From assembly GCF_014489635.1 (NCBI RefSeq), contig NZ_CP060828.1, positions 7,028,001-7,092,000 of the forward strand: a stretch of DNA of 64,000 nt, read 5' to 3'. Below are positions 27,528 through 37,300 of this stretch, one piece after another. The notes under the pieces were generated by a model. It was not told the origin of the DNA. It did no database searches and saw nothing but the letters and a program-made list of their open reading frames with translations. The stretch comes from Streptomyces roseirectus. GTDB taxonomy: Bacteria > Actinomycetota > Actinomycetes > Streptomycetales > Streptomycetaceae. The position numbers and the translations under genes are program-made. Position 1 is the stretch's first letter. Every line of letters begins with the position of its first letter.

Positions 27528-28217
27528 ATGGAGATGAGGATGCGAGAGGGATACGAGGGCACGGGGCCCGGCGCGATCACGCCGGACGGCTGTGCGGTGG
27601 AGCTGTACTCACGGCTGCCGGCGGGGCCGGAGCCCGACGTGATCGCGGGCGCGGTCCCCGCCGGCGCGCGGATCCTGGAACTGGGCTGCGGCGTGGGGCG
27701 GATGACGCACCCGCTGCTGGAGCGGGGGTTCCAGGTCACCGCGGTCGACGAGTCGGCGGAGATGCTGGAGCGGGTGCGCGGGGCGCGTACGGTCCTGAGC
27801 CCCATCGAGGAACTGGACCTGGGTGAGACGTACGACGTGGTGCTGCTCGCCTCGTTCCTGGTGCACGCGGGGGACGCGGAGGTGCGGCGCGGGATGCTGC
27901 GGACCTGCGTCCGCCATCTCGCGCCGGGCGGCAGCGTCCTGATCCAGCGGGAGGGCGCCGACTACCACACGAACGTGCCCCGGCAGCGGGTCGATCCCAG
28001 CGGCTTCACCATCCACATCCGCGCCTCGACGCCGGTCGGGGACGGGGTCCGCTCGGTACACGTCGAGTACGACTTCCCGGACGCGGTGTGGACGCAGACG
28101 TTCTTGGCGCGGCCGTTCGGCGAGGAGCAGTTCGAGGAGGCGCTGGCGGAGGCCGGGCTGAGAGTGGAGGAGGTGCTGACCGAGGACGGGACGTGGGTGC
28201 GGGCGGGGGTGGTGTAG
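27528..28217 (+). CDS. Class I SAM-dependent methyltransferase
   Basis: Protein of 229 residues with motif I ILELGCGVGRMTHPLLERG (about 49-67), VTAVDES at motif II, and MLRTCVRHLAPGGSVLIQRE as motif III/post III. No substrate-specific domain is visible. Start at ATG 27528 with GGAGGGG just upstream; two further in-frame ATG codons follow within five residues. It is preceded by a G-rich spacer and followed after 73 bp by the uracil-DNA glycosylase gene. Function unknown. Confidence 0.82.
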   Translation: MEMRMREGYEGTGPGAITPDGCAVELYSRLPAGPEPDVIAGAVPAGARILELGCGVGRMTHPLLERGFQVTAVDESAEMLERVRGARTVLSPIEELDLGETYDVVLLASFLVHAGDAEVRRGMLRTCVRHLAPGGSVLIQREGADYHTNVPRQRVDPSGFTIHIRASTPVGDGVRSVHVEYDFPDAVWTQTFLARPFGEEQFEEALAEAGLRVEEVLTEDGTWVRAGVV

Positions 28218-28290
28218 GGGTGGTGCGGGAGGGCGAGGGGGGACGGAGGTGCGAGCGGCAGGGCTGGGGCCGGAGTTCTACGGTGGAGGG

Positions 28291-29100
28291 ATGGCGGTAG
28301 TGGAGCAGGAGGGTGTGAGTGCGCGGGGCGGCCGTAAGGGAAGAGACGCTGAGCTGTCGGCGTCCACCGAGTCCGTCGCCTCTGCTGCCTCCGACGCCGC
28401 CGCGCAGGCCCTCGTCGATCTCGACACGCGTGTCGCCGGCTGTCGGCTCTGTCCCCGGCTCGTGGAGTGGCGGGAGGAGGTGGCGCGGGTCAAACGGGCG
28501 GCGTTCGCGGAGTGGGAGTACTGGGGGCGGGCGGTGCCCGGGTTCGGTGCGGCGGACGCGCGGCTCGTGATCGTCGGACTGGCGCCCGCCGCGTACGGGG
28601 GCAACCGGACGGGGCGGATGTTCACCGGGGACCGGTCGGGGGACGTCCTGTACCGGGCCCTGTACGACGTGGGGCTCGCCTCGCAGCCGGAGTCGGTGCG
28701 GGCCGGGGACGGGCTTGAGCTGTACGGCGTCCGGATCACCGCGCCCGTGCACTGCGCGCCGCCCGAGAACAAGCCGACGCCGGGGGAGCGGGACGCGTGC
28801 AGGCCCTGGCTGGTGGAGGAGCTGAGGGTGTTGCGGCCGGGGCTGCGGGCGATGGTCGTGCTGGGGGCGTTCGGCTGGCAGGCGGTGTGGCCGGCGCTGG
28901 GGGCGGCCGGGTGGGAGGTGCCGAGACCTCGGCCGGCGTTCGGGCACGGGGCGCGGGTGCGGCTGGCCGGGCTGGACGTGTTCGGCTGCTTCCATGTCAG
29001 CCAGCGCAACACCTTCACCGGCAAGCTCACGCCGGAGATGCTGCGGGAGGTGCTGGTGACAGCCGCGCAGGCGGCCGGGCTCCGGACCGAAATGAGGTGA
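28291..29100 (+). CDS. udgB: Family 5 uracil-DNA glycosylase (UdgB type)
   Basis: DNA-repair enzyme of 269 residues that removes uracil and related deaminated bases. Motif A is GLAPAAYGGNRTGRMFTGD (96-114), with GLAPA in place of the GEPG of family 4, and motif B is the His region FHVSQRNTFTG. Four cysteines, C51, C54, C155 and C170, are placed to hold a [4Fe-4S] cluster. The first 40 residues are Ser/Ala-rich and variable. ATG at 28291 directly follows GGTGGAGGG. TACGGT ahead of it could also be a -10. Confidence 0.9.
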   Translation: MAVVEQEGVSARGGRKGRDAELSASTESVASAASDAAAQALVDLDTRVAGCRLCPRLVEWREEVARVKRAAFAEWEYWGRAVPGFGAADARLVIVGLAPAAYGGNRTGRMFTGDRSGDVLYRALYDVGLASQPESVRAGDGLELYGVRITAPVHCAPPENKPTPGERDACRPWLVEELRVLRPGLRAMVVLGAFGWQAVWPALGAAGWEVPRPRPAFGHGARVRLAGLDVFGCFHVSQRNTFTGKLTPEMLREVLVTAAQAAGLRTEMR

Positions 29101-29132
29101 GGGAGGCGGCGTCCGGAACTTACGGTGCGGGG

Positions 29133-30083
29133 ATGGGACTTTATCCGGAGACCGAACCGTACGACCACGGCATGCTCGACGTCGGGGACGGCAACCACGT
29201 GTACTGGGAGACGTGCGGGAACCCCCGGGGGAAACCGGCGGTGGTGCTGCACGGCGGGCCGGGGAGCGGATGCGGCCCCTACTTCCGGCGGTTGTTCGAC
29301 CCCGAGAGGTACCGGATCGTCCTCCTGGACCAGCGCGGTTGCGGGCGCTCCACCCCGCACGCGAGTGAGTACGGCACCGACATGAGCGTCAACACCACCG
29401 AGCGGCTGATCGGCGACCTGGAGCTGCTGCGCCGGGAGTTGGGGGTCGAGCGGTGGCTGGTGTGGGGCGTGTCGTGGGGGTCGGTGCTGGGGCTGCGGTA
29501 CGCGCAGACGTGCCCCGGCGTGGTCTCCGAGCTGGTGCTGACCTGCGTGGCCACCGGCTCCGACGCGGAGGTGGCGCTGCTCACGCGGGGGCTCGGGCGG
29601 ATCTTCCCCGAGGCGTTCGCGGAGTTCCTGGCGGGCCTGCCCGAGGACGACCGCGAGGGCAACCTCGCCGTCGCCTACAACCGCCTCCTCGAATCCCCCG
29701 ACCCCGGGGTACGGGAGCGGGCCGCGCGCGCCTGGACCGACTGGGAGACGGCGATGGCCCCGGCCCCGCCGCGTTCCGTCGAGCGGTACGAGGACGCGAG
29801 GTTCCGCATGGGCTTCGCCCGTACGGTCACCCACTACTTCGGCAACGACCACTTCATGGAGACCGACGCCGTTCTCCGTGACGCCCCCCTGCTCGTCGGC
29901 ATCCCCGGCACCCTCGTCCAGGGCAGCCTCGACCTCGGCAACCTCACGGGCGTCGTCTGGCGCCTCCATCACGCCTGGGCCGACAGCGAGTTGGTGATCG
30001 TCGACGAGGTGGGGCATTCGATCGGGCCGACGACGATGGTGGACGCGCTGGTGGGGGCCACGGACAAGTACGCGGGGGTGTGA
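29133..30083 (+). CDS. pip: Proline iminopeptidase
   Basis: Alpha/beta hydrolase of 316 residues of peptidase family S33 that releases N-terminal proline. Conserved segments: oxyanion region VVLHGGPGSGCGPYF, DQRGCGRSTPHA, nucleophile elbow GVSWGSVLGLRYAQ with the catalytic Ser, and C-terminal GSLDLGNL and DEVGHSI supplying Asp and His. The first DQRGxGxS and GxSWGS motifs are diagnostic. ATG at 29133; TACGGT seven bases upstream suggests a leaderless mRNA. It follows the glycosylase by 32 bp. Confidence 0.9.
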   Translation: MGLYPETEPYDHGMLDVGDGNHVYWETCGNPRGKPAVVLHGGPGSGCGPYFRRLFDPERYRIVLLDQRGCGRSTPHASEYGTDMSVNTTERLIGDLELLRRELGVERWLVWGVSWGSVLGLRYAQTCPGVVSELVLTCVATGSDAEVALLTRGLGRIFPEAFAEFLAGLPEDDREGNLAVAYNRLLESPDPGVRERAARAWTDWETAMAPAPPRSVERYEDARFRMGFARTVTHYFGNDHFMETDAVLRDAPLLVGIPGTLVQGSLDLGNLTGVVWRLHHAWADSELVIVDEVGHSIGPTTMVDALVGATDKYAGV

Positions 30084-30127
30084 GGCTGGGGTGTGAGGCG
30101 GGGGTGGGGTGAGCCGGGCCGTACGGA

Positions 30128-30187
30128 ACTCGCGCCCCGCACCTCGGACGCGCGCCCCGCACCTCGAACTCGCGCCCTGTGCCTCGG
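30128..30187. repeat. Three tandem copies of a 20-bp unit
   Basis: Units at 30128-30147, 30148-30167 and 30168-30187 read ACTCGCGCCCCGCACCTCGG with one to four changes. They lie just after pip in a C-rich spacer. No function can be inferred. Confidence 0.75.
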
Positions 30188-30336
30188 AGTTGTGCCGCGC
30201 CCGTGCCGACGCCCCGGCGCCCCGGCGCTGTACGGGGCTCGCGATCTGCCCCTCGCCGCCGTGCTGAGCCCGCCCCCCGCGCCCGGTGTCGTCCCGAATC
30301 CGCCCCCTACGCCCCTGCTTCCTGCGCCCCCGCCCC
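30188..30336. other. C-rich spacer, no gene seen
   Basis: Continuation of the low-complexity region between pip and the convergent GntR regulator, with repeated CCCCCTACGCCCC-like units. Confidence 0.45.
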
Positions 30337-31032
30337 CTACGCCCCCGTGTTCACATCCGTGCCGAAGAGTCTGCGGGCCGTGGAGCGGTAGTTCGTGCGG
30401 ACGTGGGTGAGGGCGTGGGCGCGGGCCTCGGCGGGGGCGCCGGAGGCGATCGCGTCGTAGAGGTCCTGGTGTTCGGCGAGGAGCTGGGTCCAGTCCTCGT
30501 TCTGGCGGGTGAGCCAGCGCAGGCGGCCGTCGACGGGTTCCATCACGGAGCTGAGGAGGCTGTTGCCGGCCAGCGCGAGGATGCGGTCGTGGAAGCGGGT
30601 GTTGACGTCGGTGATGGCTTCCGCGTCGGCCTCCTTCGTCGCCGTGGCCGCCTCGTCGAGCAGGGCGCGCAGCTCGGCCAGCGCCTCCGGCGTCGCACGG
30701 GACGCGGCGAGTCCGGCCGCGTACACCTCCAACGCCTCGCGCAGCTCGAAGAGTTCCCGCACGTCGTCGGGGGTGAGCCGGCGGACGACGGCGCGGCGCG
30801 CGGACGCGAAGTGGACGAAGCCCTCGGCGACCAGCGCGCGCACCGCCTCGCGGACCGGGACGCGGGAGACGCCGAACCGCTCGGCCAGTTCCCGTTCGAC
30901 CAGCCGGTCGCCGGGGGCCAGCCGGCCCGCGATGATGTCCTGCCGCAGCGTCGCCAGGACGCGTTCACGGACCGCGCCGAGGGGTTCGCCGCCCGCGCTG
31001 TCCCTCGGCGTGGTCTTCGTCGTGGAGCCCAT
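30337..31032 (-). CDS. GntR/FCD-family transcriptional regulator
   Basis: Repressor-type regulator of 231 residues. The winged helix-turn-helix (about 17-85) has LRQDIIAGRLAPGDRLVERELAERFG and VSRVPVREAVRALVAEG; the all-helical FCD ligand-binding domain follows (about 92-220) with the metal-ligand motif RFHDRILALAGN. It is divergently transcribed from an NCS1 permease and hydantoin racemase. A perfect operator-like palindrome lies between them at 31125-31138, so it most likely controls that unit in response to the transported compound. Confidence 0.9.
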   Translation of the reverse strand: MGSTTKTTPRDSAGGEPLGAVRERVLATLRQDIIAGRLAPGDRLVERELAERFGVSRVPVREAVRALVAEGFVHFASARRAVVRRLTPDDVRELFELREALEVYAAGLAASRATPEALAELRALLDEAATATKEADAEAITDVNTRFHDRILALAGNSLLSSVMEPVDGRLRWLTRQNEDWTQLLAEHQDLYDAIASGAPAEARAHALTHVRTNYRSTARRLFGTDVNTGA

Positions 31033-31124
31033 GGGGCCATTTTCTCCGACGCGAGGGGTCTTTTACCGGGCTGTAACCGCAGGGATATCGACAGGGGTGC
31101 TCGGCAGCGCGACCATGTCCGCAC

Positions 31125-31138
31125 TTTGGTATACCAAA
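31125..31138. promoter_or_regulatory. Probable GntR/FCD operator
   Basis: TTTGGTATACCAAA is a perfect 14-bp palindrome containing TGGTATACCA, the type of site bound by FCD-family GntR regulators. It lies 40 bp before the permease start and 92 bp before the regulator start. Confidence 0.75.
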
Positions 31139-31178
31139 ATACGCCGCGCGTCCCCGAGTTGCCCTCCCTGGAGCCCCT

Positions 31179-32621
31179 TTGTCCCTCACCGACCGCGCCG
31201 AAGCACCCGCGTTCACCCCCGATCCCCGGCTCGTCAACGAAGACCTCGCGCCTGCCGAGAAGCGCAACTGGAAGGTCTTCGACCTCTTCGCGATGTGGAT
31301 GTCGGACGTCCACAACCTCGGCAACTACACGTTCGCGGCGGGCCTGCTGGTCCTCGGCATGAACGTCTGGCAGGTCTTCACCGCCCTCCTCGTCGGCTTC
31401 GTGCTCATCTACGTCGGCATGAACTGGATGGGGAAGATCGGCCAGCGCCACGGCGTGCCGTTCCCCGTCGTCAGCCGGATCAGCTTCGGCGTCTGGGGCG
31501 CCAACATCCCCGCGCTGATCAGGGCCGTCATCGCGATCATGTGGTACGGCATCCAGACCTACCTGGCCTCCGTCGCCGTCAACGTCATGCTCCTCGCGGC
31601 CTGGCCCGGCCTGGAGTCCTGGACCCGCCACTCCTTCCTCGGGCTCGACGCGCTCGGCTGGGTCTCCTTCGTCTCCCTCTGGCTGATCCAGGCGCTGATC
31701 ATCCGCCAGGGCATGGAGGCGGTCCGCAAGTTCCAGGACTTCTGCGGCCCGGCGATCTGGCTCGTGATGATCGCGCTGGCCGTGTGGGTCCTCTCCAAGG
31801 CCGGCTGGACGATCTCCCTCACCACCACCCCGCACCCCGTCTCCGTCGGCGAGCAGTGGCGGCAGTGGTTCGGCGCGATCGGCCTGATCCTCGCCACGTA
31901 CGGCACGCTGATGCTGAACTTCTGCGACTTCTCCCGCTTCGCGCCGGACTACAGGACCGTCCGCCGCGGCAACTTCTGGGGCCTGCCGATCAACTCGACC
32001 GCCTTCGTCGTCGTCTCCGTGATCGTGACGGCCGGCTCGCTGGAGGTCTACGGCCAGGCCATCACCGACCCCGCCGAACTGGTCGCCAAGGTCGGCAACA
32101 CCTGGGCGCTGGTCGTGGGCGCGCTCACCTTCGCCATCGCGACCATGGGCGTCAACATCGTCGCCAACTTCGTCTCCCCGGCGTACGACCTCGCCAACGT
32201 GTGGCCGCAGAAGATCACCTTCAAGGTCGGCGGCATGATCAGCACCGTCGCGGCGCTGCTCGTCACGCCCTGGAACCTCTTCTCCAACCCGACCGTCGTC
32301 AACTACTTCCTCGGCGGCCTCGGCGCCTTCCTCGGCCCGCTGTTCGGCGTGATCATGGTCGACTACTACTGGGTCAAGCGCGGCAAGGTCGACGTCGACC
32401 AGCTCTTCGACGCGACGCCCGGCTCCCGCTACTACTACCGCCACGGCGTCAACCCCAAGGCCCTGTGGGCGTTCCTGCCCTCCGCCGCCGTCGCCGCCGT
32501 CCTCGCGCTGGTCAAGACGTTCAGCGACGTCGCCCCGTACTCCTGGTTCATCGGGACGGCGCTGGCGGCCGGCCTGTACGCCGCGATCTGCCGCGCCGAG
32601 CGCACGGCCCAGGAGGTCTGA
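31179..32621 (+). CDS. NCS1-family nucleobase/hydantoin permease
   Basis: Integral membrane transporter of 480 residues with about 12 transmembrane segments. Family signs are NWKVFDLFAMWMSDVHNLGNYTFAAG, RISFGVWGANIPALIRAV and NFCDFSRFAPDYRTVRRGNFWGLP, as in cytosine, allantoin and hydantoin permeases. The start is taken as TTG at 31179, five bases after CTGGAG; no better in-frame start precedes the conserved region. It overlaps nothing and is followed after five bases by a hydantoin racemase gene, so a hydantoin-type substrate (for example allantoin) is likely. Confidence 0.88.
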   Translation: MSLTDRAEAPAFTPDPRLVNEDLAPAEKRNWKVFDLFAMWMSDVHNLGNYTFAAGLLVLGMNVWQVFTALLVGFVLIYVGMNWMGKIGQRHGVPFPVVSRISFGVWGANIPALIRAVIAIMWYGIQTYLASVAVNVMLLAAWPGLESWTRHSFLGLDALGWVSFVSLWLIQALIIRQGMEAVRKFQDFCGPAIWLVMIALAVWVLSKAGWTISLTTTPHPVSVGEQWRQWFGAIGLILATYGTLMLNFCDFSRFAPDYRTVRRGNFWGLPINSTAFVVVSVIVTAGSLEVYGQAITDPAELVAKVGNTWALVVGALTFAIATMGVNIVANFVSPAYDLANVWPQKITFKVGGMISTVAALLVTPWNLFSNPTVVNYFLGGLGAFLGPLFGVIMVDYYWVKRGKVDVDQLFDATPGSRYYYRHGVNPKALWAFLPSAAVAAVLALVKTFSDVAPYSWFIGTALAAGLYAAICRAERTAQEV

Positions 32622-32626
32622 CGGAC

Positions 32627-33343
32627 GTGCGGATCGTCGTCACCAACTGCAACACCACGCAGGAGATGACCGCCGAGATCGTCCGGGGTGCCCGCGCTGC
32701 CGCAGCGCCGGGCACCCTCGTCGACGGTCTCACCCCCGGCTGGGGGCCCGAGTCCGCGGAGGGCTGGCTCGACAGCTACCTCTCCGCGGCGGCGGTCATC
32801 GACACCCTGCGCACCTACGACGGGCCTGCCTACGACGCCGTCGTCATGGCCGGGTTCGGCGAGCACGGCCGCGAAGGCGTCCGTGAACTCGTCGACGTGC
32901 CCGTCGTCGACATCACCGAGGCCGCCGCGCACCTCGCGTGTCTCCTCGGGCGCCGCTACGGGGTCGTCACGACCCTGGAGCGCACCTGCGGTCAGATCGA
33001 GGACAGCCTGGAGCTGGCGGGGGTCGCCCGCAACTGCGCCGCCGTCGTCTCCACCGGCCTCGGCGTCCTCGAACTCACCGATCCCGCGCGCACGGAGGCC
33101 GCTTTCCTCAACGCCGCCGAGCACGCGCGCGCCGCCGGCGCCGAAGTCCTCGTCCTCGGCTGCGCCGGTATGACCGGCCTGCAACAGGTCGTCGCCGAGA
33201 AGCTGGGCATGCCGGTCGTCGACGGGGTCGGGGCCGCCGTCAAACTGGCCGAGTCCCTGGTGGCGCTCGGGCTGAGCACCAGCCGCGCGGGCAGCTACGC
33301 GAAGCCGATCCCGAAGGGCAGGGCGTGGGGGAGGGGCGGGTAG
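32627..33343 (+). CDS. Hydantoin racemase / Asp-Glu racemase family
   Basis: Cytoplasmic enzyme of 238 residues. The N-terminal VVTNCNTTQEMT matches the hydantoin racemase start (NPNTT in others). Two catalytic cysteine regions are seen: one at RRYGVVTTLERT preceded by AHLACLLG, and the second in VLVLGCAGM. The family interconverts D- and L-5-substituted hydantoins or allantoin. GTG start with AGGAGG ten bases upstream, which itself overlaps the permease stop, so the two are coexpressed. No hydantoinase or carbamoylase is adjacent. Confidence 0.85.
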   Translation: MRIVVTNCNTTQEMTAEIVRGARAAAAPGTLVDGLTPGWGPESAEGWLDSYLSAAAVIDTLRTYDGPAYDAVVMAGFGEHGREGVRELVDVPVVDITEAAAHLACLLGRRYGVVTTLERTCGQIEDSLELAGVARNCAAVVSTGLGVLELTDPARTEAAFLNAAEHARAAGAEVLVLGCAGMTGLQQVVAEKLGMPVVDGVGAAVKLAESLVALGLSTSRAGSYAKPIPKGRAWGRGG

Positions 33344-33495
33344 GGACTGGTCGTCTGCGGGGAGGGAGCGGGCGGTGCGTGGGGCAGGGGGCGGCTGTCG
33401 GAGTTGTGGGAGGGAGTTGTGGGGCGCGGTGAGCGCGGTACGGGGGGCGGTGCTGGGGGTTGCGGGCCTCCGGTGGCGCGTGCCCGCGCGGGCGC
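33344..33495. other. G-rich spacer, no gene seen
   Basis: 150 bp with a strong plus-strand G excess (repeated GGGGAGGGAG and TGTGGGAGGGAG units) between the racemase and the convergent RidA gene. Confidence 0.45.
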
Positions 33496-33897
33496 CTACT
33501 CCGGTACCACCGCCGTCGCCGTGATCTCCACCAGCTGGCCCGGATAGCCGAGGCAGGCGACGCCGAGGAGGGTCGAGGAGTGCGGGCCGATGGCGAGCCC
33601 GGACGACTGGACGACCTTCCAGACCTCCGCCAGGACGCCGGGCTCGGTGCTCACCACGTACACGTCCGTCACCACGACGTGCGCCAAGTCGCTCCCGGCC
33701 GCCCTCAGTTGCTCCTCCAGGTTGGCGAGAACCTGTTCCGCCTGCCGCACCGGGTCCCCCGCCCCCACGAGGTTCCCCTCGGCGTCGAGCGGCACCGCGC
33801 CGGCGAGGAACGCGAGTCTCGTGCCGGCCTCGACGATCGAGGCGTGGGAGTAGACGGGCGGGCGGAAGAGGTCCGGAGAGGTGACGCGGCGGATCAT
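33496..33897 (-). CDS. RidA-family (YjgF/YER057c/UK114) protein
   Basis: Small protein of 133 residues, a trimeric fold that in the archetype hydrolyses reactive enamine/imine intermediates. Visible parts: PPVYSHASIVEAGTRLAFLAGAVP, QAEQVLANLEEQLRAAG, and the C-terminal GYPGQLVEITATAVVP, where the E of the last motif is conserved. The Arg that binds carboxylate in true RidA is not obvious, so it may be one of the divergent paralogues with another substrate. ATG at 33897 with GGAG close upstream. Confidence 0.85.
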   Translation of the reverse strand: MIRRVTSPDLFRPPVYSHASIVEAGTRLAFLAGAVPLDAEGNLVGAGDPVRQAEQVLANLEEQLRAAGSDLAHVVVTDVYVVSTEPGVLAEVWKVVQSSGLAIGPHSSTLLGVACLGYPGQLVEITATAVVPE

Positions 33898-34020
33898 CGG
33901 GGCTCCATGGAGGTGGGGTGAACTCCCCATCTTGCGGAGGAGCTTGGTTCCCCGCACCTGATTTCTCCGCACGCGACTTCCGCGGACCCGACCCCTCCGG
34001 ACCGTTCCCGACGCGCCCCC

Positions 34021-34276
34021 TCCGTCCCGCCCGAGCCCTCCGCGCCAGCACCACCCGCCGCCTGCGCCGCGCCTCGGCCCGCCCCGCCGCCGACCGCCGC
34101 AGGGCGGCCCGCCGCACCGCCCTGAACCGCCCACCCCGCTCGGCGGCCTCGACCCGTACGAGGCTGTAGAGACGGCCCGAGTCGGGATCTCCCAGCAGCT
34201 CCCGGACCAGTTCCCCGGGCCAGCCCCGGGCCCGCAGACCCGCGACCGACACCAGCCGTTCCTCGTGTGACGCCAT
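34021..34276 (-). pseudogene. Possible remnant of a small helical protein gene
   Basis: From an ATG at 34276 the frame encodes SHEERLVSVAGLRARGW and RVEAAERGGRFRAVRRAA, which resemble the N-terminal half of small Arg-rich Streptomyces proteins that carry a GW...LLGxPD helix-turn-helix-like unit. After about 85 residues the sequence decays into Arg/Gly strings and runs on in frame through the RidA gene without a credible stop. I read this as the remaining 5' part of a gene that has lost its 3' half, or a short gene whose end I cannot fix. Confidence 0.35.
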
Positions 34277-34313
34277 CTCGAATCCCCCGTCGTCGTTACT
34301 CAGCGTGACGACT

Positions 34314-37300
34314 TCATTGATAGCGCACCCCACTGACAACGGCCCCTCCGCCGGTCGCCGCACGGCTCGCAGGCCAGACATGACGGGGCAGCCGGGTGAG
34401 GAGAGCGAAGTGCGGTTCGGCACCCCAGCTCTCCTGATGCCCGATGACGAAGAGCCGCCGCCGGGCCCGGCCGACGACGCCGTTGAGCAGGTTCGGACTC
34501 CCGGCGGCCCAGGCCCGCGCACGGGCACCGTCACGCGGGTGCGTGCCGAGGACGAGGACGACGACGTCGGACGCCCCACCCCGCACGGTGCGGACGGTCC
34601 CGATGTGCTCGGCGAGGAAGGCGGCGACCTGCCGCCGATGGGCGTCGGACGGCACCCCCGGCGGCACCGACGACTCCAGCTGCATCTCACGCACGGTACG
34701 CACGCACCCGGAGACCACCTCACGGAACGGACTGAGGATCCGCACCCGGTCGAGACCGACCCGCCACTCACGGTGCAGCAGCGTCAGCACCCGCTCCAGC
34801 GCGACGCCCTCCTCCGGCACCCACGCCCCGACCGCCCCGCCCGGCAGCACGTCCACCCAGCAGCTCAGCGGATACACACAGTCCCGGCACCCGTCCCGCC
34901 CGGCGCCCACGCACGCGTGACACAGCCGCCCGCCGGGAAACGGCCGCTCCTGCGTCCCGTAGACCAACAGGCCGTCGTACGCGATGTCGTTGCTCAGCTC
35001 GAACATCGTCCGCTCGCACCGCCGGTGCACCCGCAGCGGAGCACCCACCCACACGGCCCCGGCCGCCTCACCCGGCCGCCGCACGCGCACGGTCGTCCCC
35101 CGGACGCTCACCCGGTCCGCCACCGCCTGCGCGGACGTACGCGCGGGCAGCCACGCCCCGTCGACGCCGTACGCCTCGCGCAGCCGCCCGCGCACGGACA
35201 ACGACAGCGGGACGACGGGCTCCGGCTGGAGCGGATCGCCGACCAGCACGGCACGGCGGGCCCGCCACAGCGCCCCGACGGCGGCCTGCGGGACGGCCTG
35301 CCCGGCCCCGTCGGCCAGGACCCAGCCCAGCGAACCGGCGCCCAGCGGCCCGAACAGCCGCCCGCAGGACGCGAACGTGGTGGACACCACCGGGACGGCC
35401 AGGAACAGCGACTGCCACACCGCGAGCGCCACGTCCGGCGGCGCGGCGCCCGCAAGCACCTCCTCCAGGGGCAGCAGATTCAGCCGTACGGTCCGGGCGT
35501 TGGCCGCGACGAACGCGCGGTGCAGGTTCAGCGCCGCCAGGAACACCCGGGTCCGCGCCGAGCAGAACTCCTCGTCCGCCCAGGGCGACGACAACTCCCG
35601 CTCCGCGTCGGTGAGATGGTCCTCGGGGACGTGCGCACCCCACGCGGTACGCGCGCGTGCGACGCGCCCCCGGACGTCCGAGACCGCCTCCCCGGCCCGC
35701 GCCAGCCGCTCACGCGCGTGCCGGTACAGCCCGGCGGCCTCGTCCCGCGCGCGTTCGGCCCTCATCGCCTCGCTCAGCGCCGCCCCGCGCGCGAGGTGCG
35801 CGCGGTTCAGCTCGCCCTGGAGCCACCGGTCGCCGTCCTGCCACTCCGTGAACACGCGCCCGGTGCCGAGCGCGCCGCGCAGCCCGCCGGGCCGGTTCCC
35901 ACGGTGCCGTTCGGCCCGCTCGCGCGCGTTCTCGTACGCCGCCGTCGCCTGCCGCAGCTCCGCGCGTGCGGCGGACAGCGCGGCCGAGGCGTCGGCCTCG
36001 TTCTCCCGCGCGGTGACGACGGCCGCCTCCGCGTCCGCCACGCCCGCGTCGAGCCGGCCGAGGTCCCGCAGCGCGCGGGCGGCCGACGCGCGGTCGTCCC
36101 GCAGCGCACGCGCGTGGCGCACGGCCCGCAGGAACTCGGCCTTGGCGGCACCCCAGCCGGGCTCGGGCTCGGGCGCGGGTGAGAGCGAGGCTGGGGCTGG
36201 GGCGTCTGTGTCGCCCTCTGAGCGCTCGCCCCGCCACCAGCGGTCCAGGAACTCCCGGCGCTCGTCCGCGTCGCCCAGCGGCGCCGCCACGGCGCCCCAC
36301 ACCGGTGCCCCGCCGGGCAGCGAGACCGCCTGGCCGGCGCAGTACGACGCCTCGGCGTGCCACTCCTCGCCGAGTGCGGCCGGCGCGGACAGTTCGGCGG
36401 TGATGTCCCGCGCGGCGCCGTCGTCGGACGACACGACGACGATCTCGTGGCCCGTCAGCTCCGGGCGCAGCCGCGCCACACCGCGCGCGACCCCCTCCCG
36501 CCGCCACTCCACCCGTCCCGCGAACCCGTCCGCCGGGCGCGCGAGCGCCGCCAGCCGGGTCGCCCGCTCCACCACGACCGCCGCGATCAGGTCCCGCAGC
36601 ATCGTCGTCGCCCCGGTCCCCGGCGGCCCGTGCACGGAGAACAGCCCTCCACCGTCCGCCAGTTCGGCCAGCACCGTGTTCACCGCGAACTGCTGGCCCA
36701 GCACGAGCGGCTGCCGCGCGGGCGCGGGCCAGCGCCCCAGGGGCGTCGACCCGGGGGCAACGGCCTCCAGGACGACGTCCGGGTTCTCGCGCACGTCGAT
36801 CCGCGCGGACACGGGGACGTCCTGCGGGGCGGTCAGATACGCCGTCAGCGGCGCCCCGTGGTCGTCCGCCGCCGCGACCCGCTCCAGGTCCTGCGCCAAC
36901 GGGCTGTTCAGGAGCGCCGGTTCGGCGTCCGGCAGGGTGCCGTCCGCGCGCCTGCGCACGCGCCGGCTGTGCACGCGGATGCTCGTGGGCGACACGAGGT
37001 CCGCGACACCGCACAGGTCGGCCACGTGCGCGGCGAAGGCGATCAGATCGGGGAGTTCCAGCGGGCGGGCGGGCCCTTCCCGGACGTCGAGAGCGGGGCT
37101 CTGGGCGAGCGCGACCCCGGCCGTCCGGTGGGCCGCCGGTCCGTCGGCCTGGGCGGCGCCTTGGCGTGCGAGGCGGGGTGGCGGGATCTCGTCGCGCGCG
37201 GGGACGACGGCCAGGGCGTCCGCGCGGGGGCGCGCGTCCTCGCCCCGGGGGCTCGTCGCCTCGTCCACCCGCTGTCCCGGCACCCCGGCCCGCGGTGTTC

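Noticed and set aside
32435..34771. A long 778-residue minus-strand frame spanning several genes
   Set aside because: It runs through RidA and racemase genes in other frames with no consistent protein character; only the short start at 34276 may be a gene remnant.
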